From Tenacibaculum larymnensis (GTDB lineage Bacteria > Bacteroidota > Bacteroidia > Flavobacteriales > Flavobacteriaceae), in the NCBI RefSeq assembly GCF_028829235.1, contig NZ_JAIWJY010000011.1, forward strand, positions 62,001-126,000: a stretch of 64,000 nucleotides of DNA, given 5' to 3'. Shown here piece by piece: positions 1-9,441 of the stretch. Position numbers and translations under genes: made by a program. How positions within the stretch are numbered: position 1 is the first letter of the stretch; each line of letters begins with the position of its first letter. The notes beneath the pieces were generated by a model. That model made no database searches. It had not been told where the DNA came from and saw nothing but the letters and a program-made list of their open reading frames with translations.

Positions 1-3000
1 CAAAACTTTCATCTGTAAACACTTGTGTTGATACAGCTAAATCTGCAGATATCTCTTGTTTTGAGCGTATAATTTCAATACTATCTTCTACCACACATCC
101 TTTTTTATCTGTTGCTATTACAGTATAAATTCCTTCTTCTTTTACCTCAACAATAGCTTCATTACTTGTAAATCCGCTTGTTGAGCTCCAACTATATGCT
201 ACACCATCAATAATAGTTGCATCTAAAATATATGTTTGATCTACACACAGTGTTACATCAGTACCTAAATCTAGTTCTATTTGCTCTGGATCTTCAACTG
301 TAAAAGATTTTGTTATAAAGCACCCTTTACTATCTTTTACTTCTACAGTATATTCTCCTGAAGTTAGTCCTGTAACTACCTTACCTTTTCTTGAATTACT
401 CCAAGTATATTCATAAGGAGGAGCTCCTCCAGTAACTTCTAATGCAATACTACCATCATTTCCTTGAAAACAAGTTGGTTTTGTTATAGTTTCACTTACT
501 ATTGATATTTCTGGTGGTAGTGTTAATTTTATTGCTCCTGATACTCTACAACCATTAGCATCTACAATTGTTACACTATACTCTCCAATAGGTACACTTT
601 GTAACATAGCATTGTTATCTCCTGTATTCCACAGATAGCTATATGGTGCAGTCCCTCCAGTTACTGTTGTATTTACTGTCCAATCATTTCCTGTTCCACA
701 TAAAGTATAGTCTGAACCTAACTGTAATGCTAATATTTCAGGCTCTTTTAAATTATATAAAGCGCTTTTTACTGTATTTGCTTTTGAATCTTCAACTACT
801 ACATAATATACTCCCTCACCTAAACCTGAAACTGATTGCGAAGTTCCTAATGGTAAAGGACTACTTGATTCTTTATACCACTTATAAGTGTATCCTTTTA
901 CTCCTCCAACAACTTGAGCTGTTAAAGTTCCGTCTTCCTCTCCATTACAACTAATTACTGAAGTCTTTACTATAGTTACTTCCAATTTTAACGGCTGACT
1001 TATTACATATTCTTTAATTAAAGTACAGCCTTTACTATCTGTTGTAATTAATTGATATTTGCCTGCTGAGATAGATGCAATTTTATTACTGCCTGTTAAA
1101 ATCGTCGTCCCTGAGCTATCTTTCCATTCATAAGCATAAGGTGGTGTTCCTCCTACTATTCCCACAGAAATTGATCCGTTTGATAATCCAAACCCTGTAA
1201 CTTCTTCTATCAATACATTTGAAACTGATAGTGGTAATGGCTGAGTGATTTCTATTGTAAAGTCTGAGCCTCCATCTGTATTTAGAGCTAAACAATTGTT
1301 TGCATCTCTTACTTGAAGTGTGTAAGTGTTCTTCTTTAAGTTATTCACTTTTATAGTATTTCCTGCTACACTTATCCAATCACTAAAGCTTGATACATCT
1401 CTATATCTAAATTGATAATTTCCTGTTCCTCCTTGTACTTCTACCTCAAAACTTCCATCATTGGAATTGAAACAACTTAAATCTATTTCTTTGATTGCTA
1501 ACTGAATTTCTGTGGGTTCTGAAACTGTAAAAATTGAACTTTTTTCTTCTATTCCTTCTGCGTTATTTACTATTACATAATAATTACCTGCTGAAATATT
1601 TTTAAGCTGTTTTTCTGTCCCTATAAGCTCATTACTATCTGCATTATACCATGCATAATTGTTTCCTCCAACTCCACCAACGGTAATTACGTCTAAGATA
1701 CCGTTTGAGGCATCATGACATTTTACTTCTTGTACCTGTGTTATTTCTACTAATAATTCTCCTGGACTTGCTAAATTGTATGTTTCTTCAATTATACAGC
1801 CTTCAGCGTCTTTTATTATAATTGTATAGATACCTTCTGGTAGGTTCTCTATTTTATCGGATAAATCACTAGATGCTTTTGTAGAAACTGTATTCCCTGT
1901 TTCATTTTTCCACTCAAATGAATAAGGTGCTACTCCTCCTACGAAAAACACTTCAATACTACCATCATCTACTAAGTTTGATGAAGGTCTTATTAATTTT
2001 ACATTCGTTATATCATACTTTTCTGGTTGATTGATTGTTACCTCTTTTGTTGTTTTGCACCCGTTCTTGTCAGTAACTACAACTGAGTATATACCTGAAG
2101 ATAAGTTTTCTACTTTTCTAGTGTCTAAACTTGTATGATTCCAACTATAGGTATAAGGTGCTACTCCTCCTGAAACTGTTATATCTATAAATCCATCCGT
2201 ACCTCCATAACATGCTACATCTCCTTTGCTTATCCCTGTAATTTCAAGTAATGATGGCTCGGTTAACCCATACTCTTTGGTGGCTGTATTTCCGTTTTTA
2301 TCGGTGATTATTACCACATAAATTCCTACTCCTACATCCTTAAGTGCATTAGTAGTACTTACTACTGTAGCATTTCCTTTTAACTTCCACGAATACATAT
2401 ATGGTATTACTCCTCCCTTAACTTCAGCTGTTAGTGTTCCTACTCCATTTTTACATAAAATTGAAGTTTCGCTTACATTTACCGTTAACAATTCTGGTTC
2501 ATTAACTGTATATGTTTTTTCCACTAAACATCCTTTGGTGTCTGTTATTTTTATCGAATATTCTCCTGCTTTAACTCCTGATAATTTAGAGGTTGTACTG
2601 CTTTGTACAATTCCGCTTGAATTTTTCCATTCATAAGTATAGTTTGGTGTTCCTCCAACAACATTTATACTTATTTCTCCATTTGATAACCCAAAACCTG
2701 TAACATCTTTTATTACTGAATTATCTATAGCTAAAATTGTTGGTTCTTTAATTGTAACCTTTGTTGTAACCTCACATAGGTTTTTATCTCTAACAACCAC
2801 TTCATATATACCAGCTTGTAAAGAGTTTAAACTACTACCAATTGTTCCATGCTTCCAACTATATGTATATGGTGCAGTTCCTCCTGAAACGTTTACATCT
2901 ATGAAACCATCTGCTCCTCCATTACAAGACACGTCTACTTTAGTTATTCCTGTAATTTCTAACTGTAATGGTTCTATTACTTCATATTCTTTTGTAGCAA

Positions 3001-6000
3001 TATTTCCATTTTTATCTGTTACTGTTATTACATAAATTCCTGCACCTATATTACTAAGTTTATTGATAGTACCTAGTTCTACACCTCCTCCTTTTAATTT
3101 CCATGAATAACTATATGGAGTTACTCCTCCGCTAACTTCAGCTGTTAAGTTTACATCATTATCTCCAAAACAAAGGTTTTCTCCTTGTTCAATTATATTA
3201 TCAACCACTAATAATTCTGGTTCTGTAACAGTATAACTTCCAGTTGTAATACAACCATTAGCATCTTTAACAGTTAATTCATATTCTCCTGCTTCTATAT
3301 TCTTAAACGGGTTGGCTGTTCCTAAGATAGTCGTGTTTCCTTTTTGTCTCCATTCATATGTATAGCTTGGTGTTCCTCCAACAACATCAACAGATATGCT
3401 TCCATTTTTTGTTTCAAAACCTGTTAAGTTATTAACTGTATAGCTAGACACTTCCAACGCTGCTAAAGGCTGTTCTATCGTAAAGTTATTAGAAGTAAAT
3501 GTACACCCATTACTATCAGTAACCTCTACATAATAAGTTCCTTCTTTTAACTCTGTAACATCTTCCGTTGTTTTATTAAAGGCTGTGTTATTAGTACTCT
3601 TCCAAGAAAAATTATATGGTTTAGTTCCTCCTAAAATAGTAATATCAATACTACCATCTCCTCCTCCAAAACAACTCACGTTTGTACTCGACGCTAAGTT
3701 TACTTCAATTTTAGCTGGTTGGCTAATTATAATCTCTTTTTGTGTAGTAGCTCCTTTTATATCATTTACTACCACTCTATAACTTCCTGCTTTAAGGTTG
3801 CTTATTTTATTTTGTTTTAGGTCTGAATTTAATAAAACCGGTGCCCCTGAAGATATATCATACCATTTATAATCAAAGTCAATTGGAGTTGAATATATTG
3901 GATATCCACCTGATACCTCAGCTAGCAATTCACCAGTTTCATCACCATTACATAAAATATTTTTTGTTTGTTTTATAGCTACTTGTATAGGCTGTGGTTC
4001 CTTTACTTCATATGACTGAGTTATTTCACATCCTTTTGCATCTCTTATAACTACATGATAAATTCCTGCAAATAGATTATTTATATCTTTAGTATTACTA
4101 GTAAAAGACGCATCACCTTCTTTTGTCCATTTATAGTTATGCGCTCCTTCACCTCCTGATGTTTCTATTGTTATAGCTCCTTCATTATTCCCTGCTACTT
4201 CACAATTTATTATAGAAAAACTATCAATTTTAATTTGAGTCGGCTGTTTTATTATGGTAGTTGCTGGTGTACTAACTAAACACCCTTTACTATCTCTAAT
4301 CAAAACAGTAAAATTTCCAACCGTTAATCCATCAATTGTATTATTAACTAAACTACTTACTGTTTGAAACGATGTTTGATTATCAATAGAGTATTCATAC
4401 GGTGGAGTTCCTCCTCCGATGGTAAGTTTTATTTTTCCATCCTCAGCTCCATAACAAGAAATATCTGTTTTAGTTATGTTTAAAGTAATCGAGCTTGGTT
4501 CTATTAATGAAATACTTCTTGAAATACTTGTAAATCCATCATTGATAGTAACAGAGTAATTACCCTTACTAATATTTACCAACTGATTGGTTGTTTTCCC
4601 TATCAATTCTGTACCTCCTTTAAACCATTTATATGAATAACTATTTGATCCTCCAGATGGATTCACTATTAACGAGCCTACACCACCATTACAACTAATG
4701 GCTTTACTAACAGTAAGAGAAGCAACTAATTGAGGGTTTTCTCTAACTTGTATTTCATTAGAAGTTATTGTACACCCGTTACTATCTTTAATGGTAGCTA
4801 TATAAAACCCTGCCCTTAGTCCTGTAATTGTATTTCCTGTTCTAGAAAAAGAAGTATCATATTTCTTTCTCCATGTTATAGTATAGTTTGGAATTCCACC
4901 ATCTATGGTTAATGATATTTCCCCTTTAGCCTCTCCGAACACATTATTATGTTTTACAGAGTTAACCATCATTTCAATTGGTAAAGGTTCTGTTATTGTT
5001 ATTGACGAGGAAACTTTAGATCTACAAGTAGTTATATTTTTATCTCTCACTATAAACCTATATCCAGTACTACTTGCTGGTAACGAAAACACATTACTAT
5101 TTTGCCATAAGATTCCCGAGCTCTTGTATACTGCATATTGATATGCATTTGACTTTCCTCCTGTAGCTGTAATACTTACAGAGGCTCTACCTCCACTACA
5201 TTTTATTGGAGCTGTCAAGTTTACTCTTGAAATAACTACCTCTGATTGTTCTATTACTGCAATAGATTTTTCTAAGCTACCTTGTTTACTATCTTTAACT
5301 AAAACAGTATAGTTTCCTGCCTCAATATTAAAAGAGGCACTATTTGTTCTTCCTGTTAATGTACTTAGTATTGTTGAACCTCTTTTTAAAATAACAGTAT
5401 AGTTAGGGTACCCTCCTGTAATACTTGTTACATTAATTGTTCCTTTACCTTGATAGCAATCTGGTTTTACTGAACTAACAGAAAATGTTATTGGTTTTGG
5501 ATCTATAATCTTAGGAAGTGTATATTCTTGCGTACAGTTATTTTTATCTGTGTATCTAATTTGGTGGGTTCCTGCAGGTAAATTAGGTATTGTAAAACCT
5601 CCTACATAGGCCCTACCACTTCTAGTATTGGTTGTGCTTCCATTTAGTAAAACTGTATAATTGTAATAGTTACTAAAAGGCGTGCCTCCACTTACACTAC
5701 TTATTTTTATAGAAGCATCAGTGCTTCCTACTGCGCTAGGATGCGTAACTGCATTGGACGGTAAAGTATGTGTTATTTTATTTTTTCCACTTATTGTTAT
5801 TGATTGTGAAGTCTTATTTTTATCTATACAACCTTTAGTGTCTTTTATCCTTACTACATAATTAGCTGGTGATAATCCGTTAATTGTAATTTGACCTGAA
5901 AACGTTGACGAACTCCAAGTAGCTCCATTATTTAAACTATAGTAAAAACTACCTGATCCTCCTGATCCCTCTATTTTAATTTTTCCATCTTTACTATTAT

Positions 6001-6080
6001 AACATGTTTCATTCTGAACTTTTGAAGCACTAAAAACTACTTTTGGTGGAGACTTTATTTGAAAATCATACGAGTACTTC
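1..6080 (-). repeat. Tandem SprB-type repeats with a three-module super-period
   Basis: Coding repeats recur about every 240-260 bases. The Cys of the GC motif appears near 100, 321, 548, 1025, 1797, 2055, 2527, 3250, 3505, 4030, 4280, 4770 and 5830. Modules near 780, 1540, 2290, 3000, 3750, 4530 and 5280 have Asn, Ala or other residues instead (for example VTDKNGNIATKEY near 3000). The Cys-lacking modules are about 710-780 bases apart, giving a higher-order unit of three modules (about 250 residues). The repeats are diverged at DNA level, so this is an old duplication and not a recent expansion. Confidence 0.8.
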
Positions 6081-7330
6081 TCACATAGAGGAGAACCTGT
6101 ACTTCTATTAAATCCAGTTACCTCAACCCTATAATCTCCTGATGTTAATGTTCCTGAACTTGGCTTCCAATCATACATCCAATATCCTCCTGAACTTACA
6201 AATGAAGTAATTCCTGGGTTATTATCAACAGCTACATATTCATTTGTTAATGTTTTCTTTAAAAGATTAAAATCTATTTTTTCATAACTAAAAAGTTGTC
6301 TTGTGAAATACAGTTTAAAGTCTGCATCTGTACTGTAAGAACAAGTAGGTTGCTTTATTGTTGGAGCTTTTGCTATCTGCGGAGCATCAGGTAAAAATTG
6401 TAGAGTAACATTGTTCGTAGTAATAGAGCTGTTGCAGCTTGGTTTTACATGTATGTTTATATTTTTAGTCAATGCCTTTTTTCTATCTGTAGCTGAAGAA
6501 TACAAATCAGATAGTTTTAAATCAATTGTGGCTTGCCCTGTTTTATTCGTGATAGTTCTCCAAACACTTACCTGTATCGTTTTAGGACCTGTGTAATTAT
6601 TCAAATTTCTCCTCGCCTCAAATAAAGCCATCATAAAACCTGAACACCTGTCAATGTCTCTCTCTCTTCTTACACAATCATCATAAGCTGCTTCTGCTGA
6701 AGATACAGCATTTAATAAATCTTGATAATCTGGATGTGTTCTAGTCTCAGTATTTACTGGATCAAAGAATTCCCAAACATATACACCTGAAGCTGGAGTA
6801 AAACCTGAAGTTGCCTTAATTCTAACTGGACTACTTTCGCAAACTGTTTTTACTCTTGAAGTACTTGATCCATCGGGATATGATAGAGAAATATCAGGTT
6901 CTATAGAGATCCGTGCCCAACCTCTATTTATATCACTTCTGTATACTTCATCTTTCTGATATTGTTTATAAAAACAAGGAGAAGTTACATTTACCGAAAT
7001 CCAAGATTCTTTAGAACTTTTACATCCAAAAGTTCCATTTCTTCTAGTGATTGTATGAAACTCTACTTTGGTTACTTTTTTAGATACATTAAAAGTGTCT
7101 TCATGTGAATACATTTGATTAATAAAGCGTAACCCATAAATCGCAGGATCTCTTAAATATTTTGTGGTTCCATCAGAGAAAAACATTTTTATTCCTCCTA
7201 AACCATTTTTGTTAGAACCACAAGAAGACCTTCCTTGTCCTATATAACCTTCAACTTTTATGGTATACTTTTGTGCTTGCGATATAATTGAAAAAAATAA
7301 GAATATAATTAAGAGTATATTTCTTTTCAT
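1..7330 (-). CDS. Giant SprB-repeat surface adhesin (C-terminus beyond window)
   Basis: The reading frame is open from an ATG at 7330 to the left edge, giving at least 2443 residues without a stop at either end where I checked. It starts with a signal peptide (MKRNILLIIFLFFSIISQAQ), followed by about 400 residues of unrecognised N-terminal sequence. From about 6080 leftward come roughly two dozen modules of about 80 residues, each with GGxxPYxYxW and GxYxVxVxDxxGC elements. These match SprB repeats (Pfam SprB family), known from type IX-secreted gliding adhesins of Flavobacteria. The ATG lies 11 bases after the stop of the upstream fibronectin protein, so it is the last visible gene of a six-gene operon. 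Every third module lacks the Cys of the GC motif. The sorting signal expected at the C-terminus is outside the window, so export by type IX secretion is inferred from the family. Confidence 0.88.
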   Translation of the reverse strand, partial: MKRNILLIIFLFFSIISQAQKYTIKVEGYIGQGRSSCGSNKNGLGGIKMFFSDGTTKYLRDPAIYGLRFINQMYSHEDTFNVSKKVTKVEFHTITRRNGTFGCKSSKESWISVNVTSPCFYKQYQKDEVYRSDINRGWARISIEPDISLSYPDGSSTSRVKTVCESSPVRIKATSGFTPASGVYVWEFFDPVNTETRTHPDYQDLLNAVSSAEAAYDDCVRRERDIDRCSGFMMALFEARRNLNNYTGPKTIQVSVWRTITNKTGQATIDLKLSDLYSSATDRKKALTKNINIHVKPSCNSSITTNNVTLQFLPDAPQIAKAPTIKQPTCSYSTDADFKLYFTRQLFSYEKIDFNLLKKTLTNEYVAVDNNPGITSFVSSGGYWMYDWKPSSGTLTSGDYRVEVTGFNRSTGSPLCEKYSYDFQIKSPPKVVFSASKVQNETCYNSKDGKIKIEGSGGSGSFYYSLNNGATWSSSTFSGQITINGLSPANYVVRIKDTKGCIDKNKTSQSITISGKNKITHTLPSNAVTHPSAVGSTDASIKISSVSGGTPFSNYYNYTVLLNGSTTNTRSGRAYVGGFTIPNLPAGTHQIRYTDKNNCTQEYTLPKIIDPKPITFSVSSVKPDCYQGKGTINVTSITGGYPNYTVILKRGSTILSTLTGRTNSASFNIEAGNYTVLVKDSKQGSLEKSIAVIEQSEVVISRVNLTAPIKCSGGRASVSITATGGKSNAYQYAVYKSSGILWQNSNVFSLPASSTGYRFIVRDKNITTCRSKVSSSITITEPLPIEMMVNSVKHNNVFGEAKGEISLTIDGGIPNYTITWRKKYDTSFSRTGNTITGLRAGFYIATIKDSNGCTITSNEIQVRENPQLVASLTVSKAISCNGGVGSLIVNPSGGSNSYSYKWFKGGTELIGKTTNQLVNISKGNYSVTINDGFTSISRSISLIEPSSITLNITKTDISCYGAEDGKIKLTIGGGTPPYEYSIDNQTSFQTVSSLVNNTIDGLTVGNFTVLIRDSKGCLVSTPATTIIKQPTQIKIDSFSIINCEVAGNNEGAITIETSGGEGAHNYKWTKEGDASFTSNTKDINNLFAGIYHVVIRDAKGCEITQSYEVKEPQPIQVAIKQTKNILCNGDETGELLAEVSGGYPIYSTPIDFDYKWYDISSGAPVLLNSDLKQNKISNLKAGSYRVVVNDIKGATTQKEIIISQPAKIEVNLASSTNVSCFGGGDGSIDITILGGTKPYNFSWKSTNNTAFNKTTEDVTELKEGTYYVEVTDSNGCTFTSNNFTIEQPLAALEVSSYTVNNLTGFETKNGSISVDVVGGTPSYTYEWRQKGNTTILGTANPFKNIEAGEYELTVKDANGCITTGSYTVTEPELLVVDNIIEQGENLCFGDNDVNLTAEVSGGVTPYSYSWKLKGGGVELGTINKLSNIGAGIYVITVTDKNGNIATKEYEVIEPLQLEITGITKVDVSCNGGADGFIDVNVSGGTAPYTYSWKHGTIGSSLNSLQAGIYEVVVRDKNLCEVTTKVTIKEPTILAIDNSVIKDVTGFGLSNGEISINVVGGTPNYTYEWKNSSGIVQSSTTSKLSGVKAGEYSIKITDTKGCLVEKTYTVNEPELLTVNVSETSILCKNGVGTLTAEVKGGVIPYMYSWKLKGNATVVSTTNALKDVGVGIYVVIITDKNGNTATKEYGLTEPSLLEITGISKGDVACYGGTDGFIDITVSGGVAPYTYSWNHTSLDTRKVENLSSGIYSVVVTDKNGCKTTKEVTINQPEKYDITNVKLIRPSSNLVDDGSIEVFFVGGVAPYSFEWKNETGNTVSTKASSDLSDKIENLPEGIYTIIIKDAEGCIIEETYNLASPGELLVEITQVQEVKCHDASNGILDVITVGGVGGNNYAWYNADSNELIGTEKQLKNISAGNYYVIVNNAEGIEEKSSIFTVSEPTEIQLAIKEIDLSCFNSNDGSFEVEVQGGTGNYQFRYRDVSSFSDWISVAGNTIKVNNLKKNTYTLQVRDANNCLALNTDGGSDFTIEITQPLPLSVSNVLIEEVTGFGLSNGSISVGIVGGTPPYAYEWKDSSGTTILTGSNKIASISAGKYQLITTDSKGCTLIKEYVISQPLKLEVTIVKTSVISCNGEEDGTLTAQVVGGVKGYTYKWYKESSSPLPLGTSQSVSGLGEGVYYVVVEDSKANTVKSALYNLKEPEILALQLGSDYTLCGTGNDWTVNTTVTGGTAPYSYLWNTGDNNAMLQSVPIGEYSVTIVDANGCRVSGAIKLTLPPEISIVSETITKPTCFQGNDGSIALEVTGGAPPYEYTWSNSRKGKVVTGLTSGEYTVEVKDSKGCFITKSFTVEDPEQIELDLGTDVTLCVDQTYILDATIIDGVAYSWSSTSGFTSNEAIVEVKEEGIYTVIATDKKGCVVEDSIEIIRSKQEISADLAVSTQVFTDESF

Positions 7331-7341
7331 ATAGCTTCCTT

Positions 7342-9441
7342 TTAATAGTTTATTTCAATTTTGTTAAGTGGAGATTTTGCTCCTGACTCAAAAATTGCTT
7401 GAATTAAAAATGTATATTTTGTGTTTATTAATAAATCTTTATCTTTAAACTTATTAGTATCTGCTTTAAAAACTTTATACATCGTTGGCTTTTTACCTTC
7501 TTCTGCTTTGTATAAAACAAACTCTTTAGTATTTGCTTCTTTGTAATTCCAATTCAGCTCAATATATCTCTCTTCTCTATTTACATATCCTGTAAATTTT
7601 TCTATACTTGACTTAGGTGAATTATCTAAAACTGTTATTTTTAAAGGTGTAATAGGTTCTGATTCAAGTCCAGATTCATCTATAGTCAAAGCTGTATACA
7701 GATATGTTTTTCCAACAACTCCAGTTTCATCTATAAATTTATTTTCTAATAGCGGTAAACTCTTTAACATCAACCATGGCTCTTTTACACCCTTTTCTTT
7801 TCTATAAATTACGGTAGATTGAGCATCATTACTAGTACTTGATATCCATTCTATTTCAACTCTACCTTTATCTGATTTAAAAGAAGTGAAAACGGGTGCA
7901 GTTGGAGGTACTATATCCGGTCTATTTAATTCTAAAACTTCAGAAAATTCTGATGGATTATATCTTTTGTCAAAAGCTTGAAGTTTGTAATAAATCTTTT
8001 TATTTAATGTTTTAATGTTTATTGTATCTATAAACGTATTGTTTGGTATAGGTTCAAATGTTACTTGAGTAAATTCATCTGTTTTTAAATTAGCTTTGAA
8101 TACTCTATACCCTAAAAAATCTATTTCTTCATTTTGTTTCCATTGTAACCTTACTACTCCAAGGGAATCTATAGTTCCTTTTAACATAATTGGAACAGCA
8201 GGAGGTGTACTATCATCAGGTTGTACCATTTTTGGAAAAGATTCTCGGGTACCTCCATCATTACCTACAGCTACAATTTTATAATAATTTATGGCTTGTA
8301 AGTTTTCTAACTTAACAGTTCTTTTGTTCTTTGATATGTTTTCTTTTACAGTAAGGAACTTACCTTTTGGGGTATTAGCTCTTGCTAACTTAAAATTACT
8401 GAGCGTACTAACTCCTTCCGAAGGAAACTCCCAACTTAAAATTCCTCCTTCATTATTCAATTTTACATCTGTAATAAATGGTGTGTGTGTTAATGGTTTT
8501 ATTCCTTTACCTGAAACAATTTTTGAATAAGGTCCTTCAATACCAAAAGGAGATATTCCTTTAATCCTATAGGAGTATGTTTTATTGTTTTGAGAAAGAC
8601 TATCTATATACATCATTCTATTTGATGGATTCTTTTCTTTTTCTCCTAAAGTTGCTACTGGTGTACCTAGTAGTTTTTTAAAAGTTTTTCCTTCATCCTC
8701 CGATTTCTCAATAATGTAATTAGTATAGTACTTTTTTAAGATTGTTTTATTCCAACTTAGAATAACTGTTTTATCTTTAAAAACCCCAACAAATTCTTGT
8801 GGCTCAGGCAGTGGTTTTTTATCTAGCAGTCCTAAATATACTCCTCCTGCTTTGATCAGATCTTTCTTCTCTTCTGGCAAAGCTACTCGTATGGTATATA
8901 AATAGCGTTCTGTAGGTTTTACCGTATCATCAGTAAATGCCAACCCTGAAAATTTTGCTACTTTAAAATCCTGATCTGCCGCATAAAGGGCAAAAGTGAA
9001 CCTCTGTTCTAGTACTTGTGCCTTATTTATAATACTCAGCAATCCATCTCCTCCATCATTCATCTCTACATCAAACTCTTCTCCATATAATGCTTGCGCT
9101 GCTAATGCAGCATAATCATTTTCTTCTGAAAACTCTTTCCATTCCATCATTGGATAAGGTTTCAAAGGAATGTGAGTTAATTGTTTTATTACGGGTTCCT
9201 CCAGTATTTCTTTATCTACCGCTATTGTTTTTCTTTCAATTATATATCCATACTTATTAGCATATTTCCAAGCTGTTGGAGTCGTTACTCCCCAACGTAG
9301 TAATATTTTATTTTCGGATACTGTTGCAATTGCTTTTACCTCTGCTTTAATATTACCTATCTCTTTTTGGGCATAGATTTTTACTGTAATACCCAACATC
9401 AGAAGCATAAAGATGATAGGTGTACTCTTCTTCTTAATCAT
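7342..9441 (-). CDS. Secreted fibronectin type III multi-domain protein
   Basis: This 699-residue protein has an N-terminal signal peptide (about residues 1-24, ending at IYAQ). The rest reads as several fibronectin type III-like beta-sandwich domains, with recurring elements such as VILSWNK, GILSWEF, VRLQWKQNEEIDFLGYRVF, VEIEWIS and IELNWNYKEANTKEFVLYK, each followed by a YxYxI/V strand. I see no catalytic motif and no type IX C-terminal signal. Its start overlaps the end of the upstream 1536-residue gene by 8 bases, and the SprB adhesin follows after 11 bases, so translation is probably coupled. A structural or scaffold role at the cell surface beside the adhesin is an inference from this context. 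Exact function is unknown. Confidence 0.8.
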   Translation of the reverse strand: MIKKKSTPIIFMLLMLGITVKIYAQKEIGNIKAEVKAIATVSENKILLRWGVTTPTAWKYANKYGYIIERKTIAVDKEILEEPVIKQLTHIPLKPYPMMEWKEFSEENDYAALAAQALYGEEFDVEMNDGGDGLLSIINKAQVLEQRFTFALYAADQDFKVAKFSGLAFTDDTVKPTERYLYTIRVALPEEKKDLIKAGGVYLGLLDKKPLPEPQEFVGVFKDKTVILSWNKTILKKYYTNYIIEKSEDEGKTFKKLLGTPVATLGEKEKNPSNRMMYIDSLSQNNKTYSYRIKGISPFGIEGPYSKIVSGKGIKPLTHTPFITDVKLNNEGGILSWEFPSEGVSTLSNFKLARANTPKGKFLTVKENISKNKRTVKLENLQAINYYKIVAVGNDGGTRESFPKMVQPDDSTPPAVPIMLKGTIDSLGVVRLQWKQNEEIDFLGYRVFKANLKTDEFTQVTFEPIPNNTFIDTINIKTLNKKIYYKLQAFDKRYNPSEFSEVLELNRPDIVPPTAPVFTSFKSDKGRVEIEWISSTSNDAQSTVIYRKEKGVKEPWLMLKSLPLLENKFIDETGVVGKTYLYTALTIDESGLESEPITPLKITVLDNSPKSSIEKFTGYVNREERYIELNWNYKEANTKEFVLYKAEEGKKPTMYKVFKADTNKFKDKDLLINTKYTFLIQAIFESGAKSPLNKIEINY

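Noticed and set aside
1..6080. Regular repeats that could suggest a CRISPR array
   Set aside because: The period is about 240 bases, the repeats are diverged, and the whole stretch is one open coding frame on the minus strand.
643..6596. Plus-strand open frames at 643-954, 3585-3782, 4905-5141 and 6411-6596
   Set aside because: They lie antisense within the SprB adhesin frame, have no family features and no promoter.
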